A DNA stretch of 38,557 nt from Gammaproteobacteria bacterium (lineage in GTDB: Bacteria > Pseudomonadota > Gammaproteobacteria > Pseudomonadales > Azotimanducaceae). The notes under the pieces were generated by a model. It saw nothing but the letters and a program-made list of their open reading frames with translations. It was not told the origin of the DNA and did no database searches. The stretch lies in assembly GCA_009842245.1 (NCBI GenBank), contig VYFT01000077.1, forward strand, positions 1-38,557, given 5' to 3'. Position numbers and translations under genes: made by a program. Below, piece by piece: positions 9,228 through 18,100 of this stretch (the stretch's first letter is position 1; each line of letters begins with the position of its first letter).

Positions 9228-10333
9228 TCAATCGACTTGATCCTTTTGTCGTTTGTGCGACATTCTTGCTGATAGCTCTAGGCTTAGTTGCTATTGTCAG
9301 TGCGACCATCTACCGGGCGGATGAGATTCTCAATCCCTATGTCGTGCGCCATGCAATCTATATCGCACTAGCTGTCGTCGTTTTCGGCGTTCTTTTACAC
9401 ATTCCGTTAGCTTTGTTTCATAAGTTTCACAAGATCTTGTTTTTAGGAACCTTGGTGATCTCGGTGCTAGTGTTAATCCCGTGGATTGGAGTCGTAGCTG
9501 GTGGAGGTCGTCGATGGATCGATTTAGGTGTAATGACCGTGCAGGTCACCGAAGTGGCTCGATTCTTAGTCCCGGTATACGTCGCAGGTCATCTCGCGAG
9601 TACTTACTCCTCGGTCAGCACCTCAACGGCCGCGACGCTCAGACCGGTATTTTGGGTCGGCATCTTGCTAGTCCTCTTTATCTTACAGCCGGATTTTGGT
9701 TCAGCAGTACTGATCGGCGGCGTAACCGTTGGCATGTTGTATGTCGCGGGAGCACGATTCCGTGATTTGTTGCTACTCGCAATTGTGGGTGCTGGCGGGT
9801 TGGTCTATATTTTCTACCATCGTTGGGATCGAATTACCGCGTTTCTTGACACTTGGACGCACTCTGCGGATGAAGGGTATCAACTCGCACAATCTTTGAT
9901 TGGATTCGGTCGTGGTGAAATGACAGGAGTCGGCATTGGCGACAGTGTGCAAAAGTGGCAATATCTTCCCGAATCCCACAACGACTTCATCTTTTCGATA
10001 ATCGTCGAGGAAACTGGTTTTCTAGGCGGCGCATTGCTATTGCTGTTGCTTGTCGCGCTAGTTTGGCGATGTTGGCAGATTGGCAAACAAGCACTTGAGA
10101 AAAAGCGTTTCTTTGGCGGTTACATCGCGTTCGGTGCAGGTTTGATGTTAGGATTTCAAACTCTGATAAATGTCGGCGTTACTATGGGTGCATTACCGAC
10201 AAAAGGACTGACGTTGCCGTTTATAAGTTTTGGTGGGAACAGCCTTTTGGTTTGTGTTGCACTCGTCGCGCTAGTTTGTCGAGCTCACGCAGAAACACAG
10301 CATCCGGAATTACGACGACACGATCTCTCATAA
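9224..10333 (+). CDS. ftsW: Septal peptidoglycan glycosyltransferase FtsW (SEDS family)
   Basis: FtsW polymerises lipid II at the septum together with FtsI. The 369-residue protein has about ten membrane helices, GGGRRWIDLG (about residues 90-99), the PESHNDFIFSIIVEE segment with the conserved Asp, and LTLPFISFGGNSLL near the end. I chose ATG 9224, which overlaps the murD stop (ATGA) and follows GGGG, instead of an in-frame start at 9203. It is short for FtsW and lacks the long N-terminal tail, so by size it resembles RodA, but the dcw position favours FtsW. The usual 'QPSE/QPAE' motif reads VQVTE (residues 106-110). murG, which normally follows ftsW, is absent. Confidence 0.93.
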   Translation: MINRLDPFVVCATFLLIALGLVAIVSATIYRADEILNPYVVRHAIYIALAVVVFGVLLHIPLALFHKFHKILFLGTLVISVLVLIPWIGVVAGGGRRWIDLGVMTVQVTEVARFLVPVYVAGHLASTYSSVSTSTAATLRPVFWVGILLVLFILQPDFGSAVLIGGVTVGMLYVAGARFRDLLLLAIVGAGGLVYIFYHRWDRITAFLDTWTHSADEGYQLAQSLIGFGRGEMTGVGIGDSVQKWQYLPESHNDFIFSIIVEETGFLGGALLLLLLVALVWRCWQIGKQALEKKRFFGGYIAFGAGLMLGFQTLINVGVTMGALPTKGLTLPFISFGGNSLLVCVALVALVCRAHAETQHPELRRHDLS

Positions 10334-10334
10334 G

Positions 10335-11759
10335 ATGAAAGCGATACCGGAACACAGAGTCGAAGGAATGCCTTTAATGCGCCGCGTCCGCAATGTGCAT
10401 TTCGTTGGCATCGGTGGCGCGGGGATGTGCGGCATTGCCGAGGTCATGCACAACCAAGGATATCAGATCACTGGATCTGATCTAACTGCCAATCAAGCAA
10501 CGGAACGATTACAGAGCCTTGGAGTAACGGTACACGTAGGACACGATGCTAAATTTGTGAGCGATGTCGATGCCCTTGTTGTGTCTACGGCCATTCCTGC
10601 CAATAACTCCGAGCTACAAGCAGCGCGGAATGCCCGCATACCGGTTGTTTCTCGTGCGGAAATGCTCGGTGAGCTTCTCAGAGCACGATACGGGATTGCA
10701 GTTGCCGGGAGTCATGGAAAAACCACTACAACGAGCCTCATCGTAAGCATTTTCAACGAAGCTGGATGGGACCCAACTTACGTGATTGGTGGATTATTGC
10801 GTAGTGAAGGCCGACATGCGAAGCTAGGAGGTAGCCGTTATCTTATCGCCGAAGCTGACGAAAGTGACGCGTCATTTCTCTATCTCAATCCAATGGTTGC
10901 AGTTATTTGCAACATCGACCGCGATCATCTCTCCACATACGACCACGATTACAACCAATTATTACGAAGTTTCGAAGAATTTGTTCATCGCTTACCCTTC
11001 TACGGGTTAACGGTCGTTTGTTCGGACGACTACGGAGTACAACAAATACTCGATAAGCTCGCGCGACCTGTTGTAACCTATGGTTTGAAGGAGGGAGCGG
11101 ATTACCGTGCTTCAAACATACGATATCAAGGAACAAGATGTAAGTTCACGATCAATCGTCCCGACGGACAAACACCATTAGAAGTTGAGACTTGCCTTCC
11201 CGGCGACGAAAACGTGCGAAACGCGCTTGGCGCGGTGGCGATCGCGTCGGACGAGGGAGTACCGGATCAAGATATCGTCGACGGGTTGCAGAACTACGAA
11301 GGGATACACCGCCGTTTTGACACTGCTTCGCTCACCGTTAATGGGCACAACTTCATGCTACTCGACGACTACGGACACCATCCGACCGAGCTTGCTCATA
11401 TGGTGTCCACCTCGCGTGAACTATTCCCTAAACGTCGCATCTTCATGGTATTTCAACCACATCGGTTCACCCGAACGAGAGATCTCTTCCATGACTTTGT
11501 AGAAGGATTGGGGCGAGTCGACAATTTGGTTGTTGTCGATACGTATGCCGCGAGTGAGACTCCGATAGTTGGCGCGTATGCAAGTGACCTGACCGCGGCC
11601 ATTGAACACAAAGGCACGGTACCCACGCAGTTTGCGCCAACGACTCAAGTAGCCCTCGAGTACGTACTGGAGAACATTCAGGACGACGACGTTTTAATCG
11701 TTCAAGGCGCAGGAAATGTAGATCAAGTTTCCACCCAGCTGAAGAGCTTAGCACAATGA
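10335..11759 (+). CDS. murC: UDP-N-acetylmuramate:L-alanine ligase MurC
   Basis: MurC starts stem-peptide synthesis by joining L-alanine to UDP-MurNAc. The 474-residue protein begins with MRRVRNVHFVGIGGAGMCGI (after a short leader), then has the P-loop AGSHGKTTTTS (about 124-134), AEADESDASFL, NIDRDHLSTY, the DDYGHHPTE motif and FQPHRFTRT, all typical of MurC. ATG 10335 starts one base after the ftsW stop. Methionines 12 and 15 are less likely alternatives, since other MurC proteins also carry a short leader. Its last bases overlap ftsQ (ATGA). murB and ddl, often next, are absent. Confidence 0.97.
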   Translation: MKAIPEHRVEGMPLMRRVRNVHFVGIGGAGMCGIAEVMHNQGYQITGSDLTANQATERLQSLGVTVHVGHDAKFVSDVDALVVSTAIPANNSELQAARNARIPVVSRAEMLGELLRARYGIAVAGSHGKTTTTSLIVSIFNEAGWDPTYVIGGLLRSEGRHAKLGGSRYLIAEADESDASFLYLNPMVAVICNIDRDHLSTYDHDYNQLLRSFEEFVHRLPFYGLTVVCSDDYGVQQILDKLARPVVTYGLKEGADYRASNIRYQGTRCKFTINRPDGQTPLEVETCLPGDENVRNALGAVAIASDEGVPDQDIVDGLQNYEGIHRRFDTASLTVNGHNFMLLDDYGHHPTELAHMVSTSRELFPKRRIFMVFQPHRFTRTRDLFHDFVEGLGRVDNLVVVDTYAASETPIVGAYASDLTAAIEHKGTVPTQFAPTTQVALEYVLENIQDDDVLIVQGAGNVDQVSTQLKSLAQ

Positions 11760-12493
11760 AGAAATTGTTTCGCTTCGCTTTCGGACTGTTCGTGGGCGCG
11801 ACACTTACTGCAAGCGCGATCTACGGCTACCACTTCGTGTATGACTATGAACCGAGCATCGTGGTACACGGGGATCTAACCGATGACGAAAAAATAGCAG
11901 TCGTTGAGTCCGTGAGCAGTGTCGTCGCACAATCAGGTAGATGGGTATCTTCTCTTGGGATAGCGGAGACTTTACTCGAACTGCCCTGGGTCCGAGACGC
12001 CTCGATCACACGATCGCTTGACAATAGGATCAACGTTAACGTAGAAGTCAAGAACATCATGGCGCGGGTGGACTCAGAGACTGCATTGACTGACCACGGT
12101 GAAGTGATCCAAACGATGCGTGAACCGCCCAGCTATTTACCCACGGTACACGGTTACCCACGCCAACAAAGTTCAACTGATGTCGCGACCTTGAAGAAAG
12201 TGCGTGCCAAATTTGCTCTTGCAGGCGAGAAAGTATCCCTGTTCGACCTCACGGATGATGGGTGGCACGTCACCTTAGATACCGGACACATGGTACTGCT
12301 AGGGGATAGTGATTTAGTCGCGAGAGCTGGTAGATTTTTACGTGTATATAGGGAGTTGGACACATCGCAACCGAACACGGTCGTCGACGCTGATGCAAGG
12401 TATAACCATGGCGTAGCGATACGGACCATACCACGCGACAAAGATTCTCCTGTTGATTCTGACGTCGCTGTCGAAACGGTGCAAAGAGAGTGA
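11756..12493 (+). CDS. ftsQ: Cell division protein FtsQ
   Basis: FtsQ is a bitopic inner-membrane protein that links the early and late divisome through FtsB and FtsL. The 245-residue sequence has a short basic cytoplasmic tail, one membrane helix (about residues 6-26), a POTRA-like domain beginning with PSIVVHGDLTDDEK, and the conserved LLELPWVRDASITR segment (about 73-86) followed by the beta domain. It overlaps the murC stop by four bases and is followed after three bases by ftsA. The family is poorly conserved, but these motifs and the position agree. Confidence 0.92.
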   Translation: MKKLFRFAFGLFVGATLTASAIYGYHFVYDYEPSIVVHGDLTDDEKIAVVESVSSVVAQSGRWVSSLGIAETLLELPWVRDASITRSLDNRINVNVEVKNIMARVDSETALTDHGEVIQTMREPPSYLPTVHGYPRQQSSTDVATLKKVRAKFALAGEKVSLFDLTDDGWHVTLDTGHMVLLGDSDLVARAGRFLRVYRELDTSQPNTVVDADARYNHGVAIRTIPRDKDSPVDSDVAVETVQRE

Positions 12494-12496
12494 GAT

Positions 12497-13759
12497 ATGA
12501 CTCCTAAGACTAAGAATTCCGATCAAGGAAAAATAGTAGCTGGGTTGGACCTTGGTACAACCAAGGTCTCCGCGTGCATGGGACGAACATGCCCTGACGG
12601 TTCAGTTGAAATCACGGGGATTGGTACTCGCCCCTCGGGTGGTGTTCGACATGGCATGGTCGTAAACATCGAAGCGACTGTAGATGCTGTGCGCGGCGCG
12701 ATTCACGAAGCTGAATCAATGTCTGGAGAAAAGATGAGCGCGGTTCATGTGGCTATCGGGGGCGAACACATCAAGTGTGTCAATTCTCAGGGCAACGCGG
12801 CAATTCGCGACGGTGAAGTCACGTCGGCAATACTCGATCTCGCACTGGAATCAGCCATTGCGATCCCCCTTAGTAACGACGAAAAAATCATACATGTGAT
12901 CCCACAAGAGTATGCAATTGATTGGCAAGCCGGTATACGAGAGCCAGGTGGGATGTCTGGAACTCGGCTTGACGCAAACGTTCATGTTGTGGTGGGTGCA
13001 AAAAATGCACTCAGCAACATCGCGAAATGCATCGGATTGTGTGGCTTGGATATTCAGGATATTGTCGTCGAACCGATTGCGGCGGCGACTTCGGTCCTTA
13101 CCGACGAGGAAAAAGAACTCGGCGTTTGCCTGCTCGATATCGGCGGTGGAACGACCGATGTTGCAGTCTACACCGATGGATCGCTAAGGCACACTGAAAT
13201 TATTCCCATCGCTGGAGACTCGGTAACGCGAGATATTGCGATGACGTTTCGGACTCCAGCCCAGCACGCGGAACAGGTAAAGATTAAATATGCGTGTGCG
13301 TTACAAGACCTTACAGATGAAAACGAATCTATTAAAGTACCCGGTCTTGCTGATCGCCCGGCGACGGAGATACCTCGACAAATGCTTGCTTCAGTAGTAG
13401 AGTCTAGGTATCGAGAACTGTACAATTTAGTTCATAACAAGTTGCAAGAAGCAAACATTTCTAAGGAAAAACTTGGCTCCGGCGTTATACTTACCGGTGG
13501 AGCAGCAACCATGGAGGGGGCTGCTGAACTCGCAGAGGAGATTTTTCATCTCCCGGTGTCCAGCGGCAAGCCTAAGAATCTTCAAGGATTGAACGACCTA
13601 TATGACAACTCTGCGTATTCCACATGTACCGGTTTGCTGGTATATGCTTGTTCTCGGAAGCGTGGGTGGATGTATGAACCCAGAGAGACTCGGAATGGGT
13701 TCAAATTCTCGTGGAGAGCCATTCGTACATGGCTGCACAAAACATACAAACAAATATAA
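12497..13759 (+). CDS. ftsA: Cell division protein FtsA
   Basis: FtsA is the actin-like ATPase that anchors FtsZ filaments to the membrane and signals to the late divisome. The 420-residue protein has the phosphate-1 motif AGLDLGTTKVSACMG near residue 16, the 1C domain (AVHVAIGGEHIKC), the phosphate-2 motif LLDIGGGTTDVAVY (about residues 214-227), the adenosine motif GVILTGGAATMEGA, and a C-terminal amphipathic tail (FSWRAIRTWLHKTYKQI) that would bind the membrane. ATG 12497 follows a GAG-rich stretch. ftsZ begins 15 bases after its stop. Confidence 0.97.
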   Translation: MTPKTKNSDQGKIVAGLDLGTTKVSACMGRTCPDGSVEITGIGTRPSGGVRHGMVVNIEATVDAVRGAIHEAESMSGEKMSAVHVAIGGEHIKCVNSQGNAAIRDGEVTSAILDLALESAIAIPLSNDEKIIHVIPQEYAIDWQAGIREPGGMSGTRLDANVHVVVGAKNALSNIAKCIGLCGLDIQDIVVEPIAAATSVLTDEEKELGVCLLDIGGGTTDVAVYTDGSLRHTEIIPIAGDSVTRDIAMTFRTPAQHAEQVKIKYACALQDLTDENESIKVPGLADRPATEIPRQMLASVVESRYRELYNLVHNKLQEANISKEKLGSGVILTGGAATMEGAAELAEEIFHLPVSSGKPKNLQGLNDLYDNSAYSTCTGLLVYACSRKRGWMYEPRETRNGFKFSWRAIRTWLHKTYKQI

Positions 13760-13774
13760 GTTGAGGTCTAAGTG

Positions 13775-15088
13775 ATGGAACACACAGATACTGGACACGA
13801 AAATTTCAAGTTTTCGATACCTGACGAGAATCAATCGCCGCTCGATCCGGAGCGGTTTAAGTTTGAGCCTGCGATAGAAGGCGATGAGGAAATTGCCCCT
13901 CCCGCTGTGGTTAAAGTAATCGGCGTTGGAGGTGGTGGCGGCAACGTCTTGGCCTACATGGCAGATTCTGGTCTGAAAGGAGTGGAATTTATTGCCGCGA
14001 ACACCGACATACAGGACTTACGCTCTCTACCTGATCAGGTTCGACAACTACAGCTAGGAACTCCCCGTCGACGAGGGCTTGGCGCGGGGATGAATCCAAA
14101 TACCGGTGAAGCAGCCGCGAAGGAATCGATAACGGAAATCGAAGACGCTCTGGATGATGCAAATTTGGTATTCATTATCGCCTGCCTAGGTGGTGGTACT
14201 GGTTCCGGTGCGGCACCTGTGATCGGTGAAGTTGCCAAAGAGAAAGACATTCTGACCGTCGCCATTGTTACCTTGCCGTTAATGGAAGAACAAATCGTTC
14301 GGAAGCGCAATGCAGAAATCTGTCTTAGGGAACTACACGGCATTGCCGATTCCGTAGTTGTGATCCCAAATGACAAGTTGTGTAAAGTGGTCGATGGTTC
14401 GATGGGCTTTTCCGACGCATTTGACGAGATGAACAATTTTCTAGCTGAATCGGTTAAAGGCGTAGCGGATGTAATTAACACCGCGGGACTATGGAACTTA
14501 GACTACAAAGATGTCGAGTCCGTCCTTGCTTCTAACGGAGATGGTGTAACGTTGATCGGAAAGGGCTTAGCTACAGGACAGAACAGAGCAGAGAATGCGG
14601 TACGTGCCGCATTGAATAGTCCGCTCATGGAGGACACCGATCTGAGTGGTGCGCGTAGTGTGCTTTACAACGTGCGTTCAAACGACCTGAGTTTTGACGA
14701 AGCGCGACACATCATGCGCATCTTTAATGAGATCATGATTGCGTCCGGCGGTTCTGGTGGCGTCTTTCCTGGGATTGTCGACGATCCTTCAATGGGTGAA
14801 CAGTTGGAGATTACCGTGCTTCTTACGGGAGTCGATCGGGGTGTAAACAGCACGTCATCGATGGAAGCGGACACCCGTCAACGAGAGAACCAAGCGACGC
14901 GCGAGCGACCTAAGGTTTATCGTCCAGAACAACGCACAGAACTCAAAGTCGAACAGAACCAAGTCATACCTGAAGAACAGGAGGCAGTGCGAGCAATGAG
15001 CGGCAGTTCTCGAAATGTTTCTCGACAGGTAGGACGAAGGCTCAATACGAGCGACATACCTGCGTTGTTTCGCGATCAAGCTGATTAA
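13775..15088 (+). CDS. ftsZ: Cell division tubulin FtsZ
   Basis: FtsZ is the GTPase that forms the cytokinetic ring. The protein (437 residues from ATG 13775) has an acidic N-terminal extension of about 45 residues, the VIGVGGGGGNVLAYM nucleotide loop, the tubulin signature GGGTGSGAAP, the NADFADV-region equivalent LSFDEARHIM, a variable linker, and the C-terminal peptide TSDIPALFRDQAD. In E. coli that peptide has DIPAFLRKQAD and binds FtsA and ZipA. GAGG at 13763-13766 is better spaced for ATG 13775 than for the GTG just before it (13772). It is the last gene of the dcw run; lpxC does not follow. Confidence 0.98.
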   Translation: MEHTDTGHENFKFSIPDENQSPLDPERFKFEPAIEGDEEIAPPAVVKVIGVGGGGGNVLAYMADSGLKGVEFIAANTDIQDLRSLPDQVRQLQLGTPRRRGLGAGMNPNTGEAAAKESITEIEDALDDANLVFIIACLGGGTGSGAAPVIGEVAKEKDILTVAIVTLPLMEEQIVRKRNAEICLRELHGIADSVVVIPNDKLCKVVDGSMGFSDAFDEMNNFLAESVKGVADVINTAGLWNLDYKDVESVLASNGDGVTLIGKGLATGQNRAENAVRAALNSPLMEDTDLSGARSVLYNVRSNDLSFDEARHIMRIFNEIMIASGGSGGVFPGIVDDPSMGEQLEITVLLTGVDRGVNSTSSMEADTRQRENQATRERPKVYRPEQRTELKVEQNQVIPEEQEAVRAMSGSSRNVSRQVGRRLNTSDIPALFRDQAD

Positions 15089-15131
15089 CTAGACTGTCAC
15101 CTAGACAATGCCCCGATGTTGGTCGGGAAGT

Positions 15132-15159
15132 GAAAAAGGGTTCAATTGAACCCTTTTTC
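15132..15159. terminator. Bidirectional rho-independent terminator
   Basis: A perfect 28-base palindrome, GAAAAAGGGTTCAA and its complement, forms a hairpin with U-tracts on both strands. It lies between the convergent ends of ftsZ and the large surface-protein gene and would terminate both. Confidence 0.92.
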
Positions 15160-15180
15160 TATTGCTGTTGAAGACGAAGT

Positions 15181-18100
15181 TCAGAGAGTAATACGGCTCT
15201 CTATAAACGTCCCCGAATTGGTTCTATCTTTTTGCGTTGAAACGAAAGACGCAATGTTGACGAATAAACGACTTGATCCTAGGCGTGCTTCGGTCACACG
15301 AACACCTAACTTCAACTGATTCGCAAAGTCAAACCGAGAGACTGCACCATAAGGTTCTATTAAGCCAAAACGGTGCGATGCAATACCGTAAGATATCTCA
15401 AACTCACTGCTCAATCCAGCTATCGGATAATCGTTCAGGTCAACCAAAGGCAGCTCGATGTTCAAGTTGTGGGAGTGAATTGAGGAGCTCCCCCAAGACG
15501 GTGTGAACTGAAGGCTAAGACCAGATCCGTCCGCATTACTTTCACGACGAATATCAAATTGAAATCCTAGTGCTTGGTAGGCGTCGGATTCCATCGATCG
15601 AATGATGCGAAGTTCGCCTCCTGCTGACCAATTCGCGTCGATGAATACGTCGACCCGTCCACCAATGTCAATGTTTGTTCCATCTGCAATGCCACCGTCT
15701 TCAAATCTTCCAAGAAATTCTCCAGAGAGAACGAAGTCGGTATCTATGGCCGAAAAAAATCGTTGCGCTTGAACTCCGATTCGTAGCCGGCGTACAGAAC
15801 TCGATAGCGCCCCGTCGAAGTCCTCGCTATCGTCAGTGTCGATATCGGATTGAAACAGATCTCCTTTCAGTGCAAATCCGCTTACGTTTTCATCCCCGTT
15901 TTCATTTTCACCCAAATCAAAGTCGAAGTGAACTCCAGCCGCGAAAACGTTTGCAGTGAGCCCTAGATCGTCAATTTCACCCCAACGGTCCGTGAGCGTT
16001 GTTGAGCCGGTACCGCGTCCAAACGTACCCCACACTTTGATTTGTTCATTAAGCTCTCCCACTGCGTACGGATATACGCTCGTGATGGAAAACTCAACGT
16101 TGTCTTGTGCTTCACCCGTAATCGTACCGTTTTGAACACGATCGATGTCGACCTCACCGAAGGCTCGTGAAACGGCAACGCCGAGTCGGACTTGTTCCGC
16201 AATCGCAAACTCAAAACCGCCCCAAACAGCAGATGTACTCGCATCTACTGGCGAGACTATTTCTGTATTGTTTAGGACTTCCATGACGTTTGCTTCCCTA
16301 CTCGTCGTATCGAAACTACCCCAGACAGACCAGTCAAAGCCAGTTTGTTCGTCGCTTGATCCATTGGAGTTATTGAGTACGAAATTCTTCGATCGAAGAA
16401 GCGCTTCGGCTAGTCGAGCATACGAACTTTCACGAGAACGCACCACTTGTTGCTGGCGATTCATGGAGCTCAGTCCGTCAAAACTTGGTGTCCCAGCGAA
16501 ATTTCTTTCTCTATAGTAATAGGGTGGTGTGTAACCTTCATCGGGTTGTCGAAGAGTTGCATCTGGAAGGTTCGCGCGGTTTCCAATTCTTTCCACAGCT
16601 CCTTCACCGAGCAACGTACCAGCTACGCCTAAACCATGAAGCAGAGGTCGAGAACGAATTTCGACCGGCACTTTGGTTGTGGTAAATGAGATCCAAGCGG
16701 ACCATTCGCTAGCACCGACACCGTTGTTTGCGCGAACACGCACCTCATAGGTGGTTTGAGGTATCAAATTCGCGGCCGTATAGCTCGTCGTGGTAGCATC
16801 GCGCTGAACTGTACGGATCCGTTGTCCCGACTCTTGCATCTCCAAGTCGTACGTCGTGATGCTGGAGCCCCGAGCATCTGGCATCGACCAAGTAACTGTT
16901 GCATTTTCGTAGCCAATGTCCTCAATCATCAGTGCAGGTGCGAGTGGGGTGTTCGCGGCCACGGTAATCTGAAACGTTATGTGAGACTCATCGCCCTCGA
17001 CGAATTCATCGGAATCTGCGACAGAATAGGTGTAAACGGTTGTCGCGTGGGTTTCAGTAGGAGTCCCGCTGATGGTCAAGATATTGCGATTGAAATCAAT
17101 ACCCGCTGGGAGTCTGGGCGAGAGAGAATAGACTAAGTTCCCATCGCCTTCAGACGCTCGAGGTAGTTCTATCGTCGAAATCGCTTCTCCAACTTTGTAA
17201 GATTGGTTTGGTATGGATGCCCCGGAATCGAACACAGGACGAGAGTTCTTTATCGTCGTGGCGGAAAGGTCATCGGACCAAGGACCCGCTCCCGCTACGT
17301 TCACCGCTCGCACGCCAACGAGATATTCAGTTCCTTGTTCGAGCCCAGAAATCGTGTACGAAGTCGACCTAGTTTCGTCTTCGGTCCATGTCGCCGCGCC
17401 TTTTTCGCGATAACGAACATCGTAGACCACAACTCTCCGGCCACCGTTGTCGGCTGGTTTATCCCATTCAACGGTTAGAGTTTCCGTGCCTACTTCCGCC
17501 AAGGTTACGTTCCGAGGTACACTTGGGGTCGCGTAAGGCCTAGTCTCAGCTTCCAGAATACTAGAAAAGCCAACATGTCCCGACTCGGCTACGTTTTTAA
17601 CTCGAACTTGGTAGGTGGTATTTCGTGTGAGTCCGGTGATTGTGTACTTGGTCGCTGGTGCATCAATTCGTTTTCTCTTCCACCGCGATGTTCCTTTGAC
17701 CCGATATTCGATCTCGTGCTCAACGACTGTAACAAAGGGCGTGGAAGGATTCTCCCACACTATGGTAATTCGGTCTGCGTGCGCTCGTTGTACGGCTAAA
17801 TTTGTTGGTGCCTTTGGTGCTTTACCAAAAATTCGAAGGGTAAACGTTAAAGAATCGGTTTCTCCTTCGGCGTCCGTGGCGATATATGAGTAGGTAATTC
17901 GCTTAGTAGTTTCTGCCGCATTACCCTTTAATTTACCAGTTCGTTTTACAACTTCCAAATCATCGGGCAGGTCAGGATCTACCGAGTACGATACCGGACC
18001 GTCTCCACCTATCGCCAACGGTAATTGAATGTCAACATAGTCTCCCAACGTGAGATCGGAGATTTCAATCTTCGCGTCGTCTGCGAACGCTAATGGCTCA

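Noticed and set aside
9224..10333. RodA instead of FtsW
   Set aside because: Length and the short N-terminus resemble RodA, but the place between murD and murC in the dcw cluster is that of ftsW.
15273..17893. Plus-strand open frames inside the large surface-protein gene
   Set aside because: They are antisense shadows of a gene with clear domain structure, with no motifs of their own.
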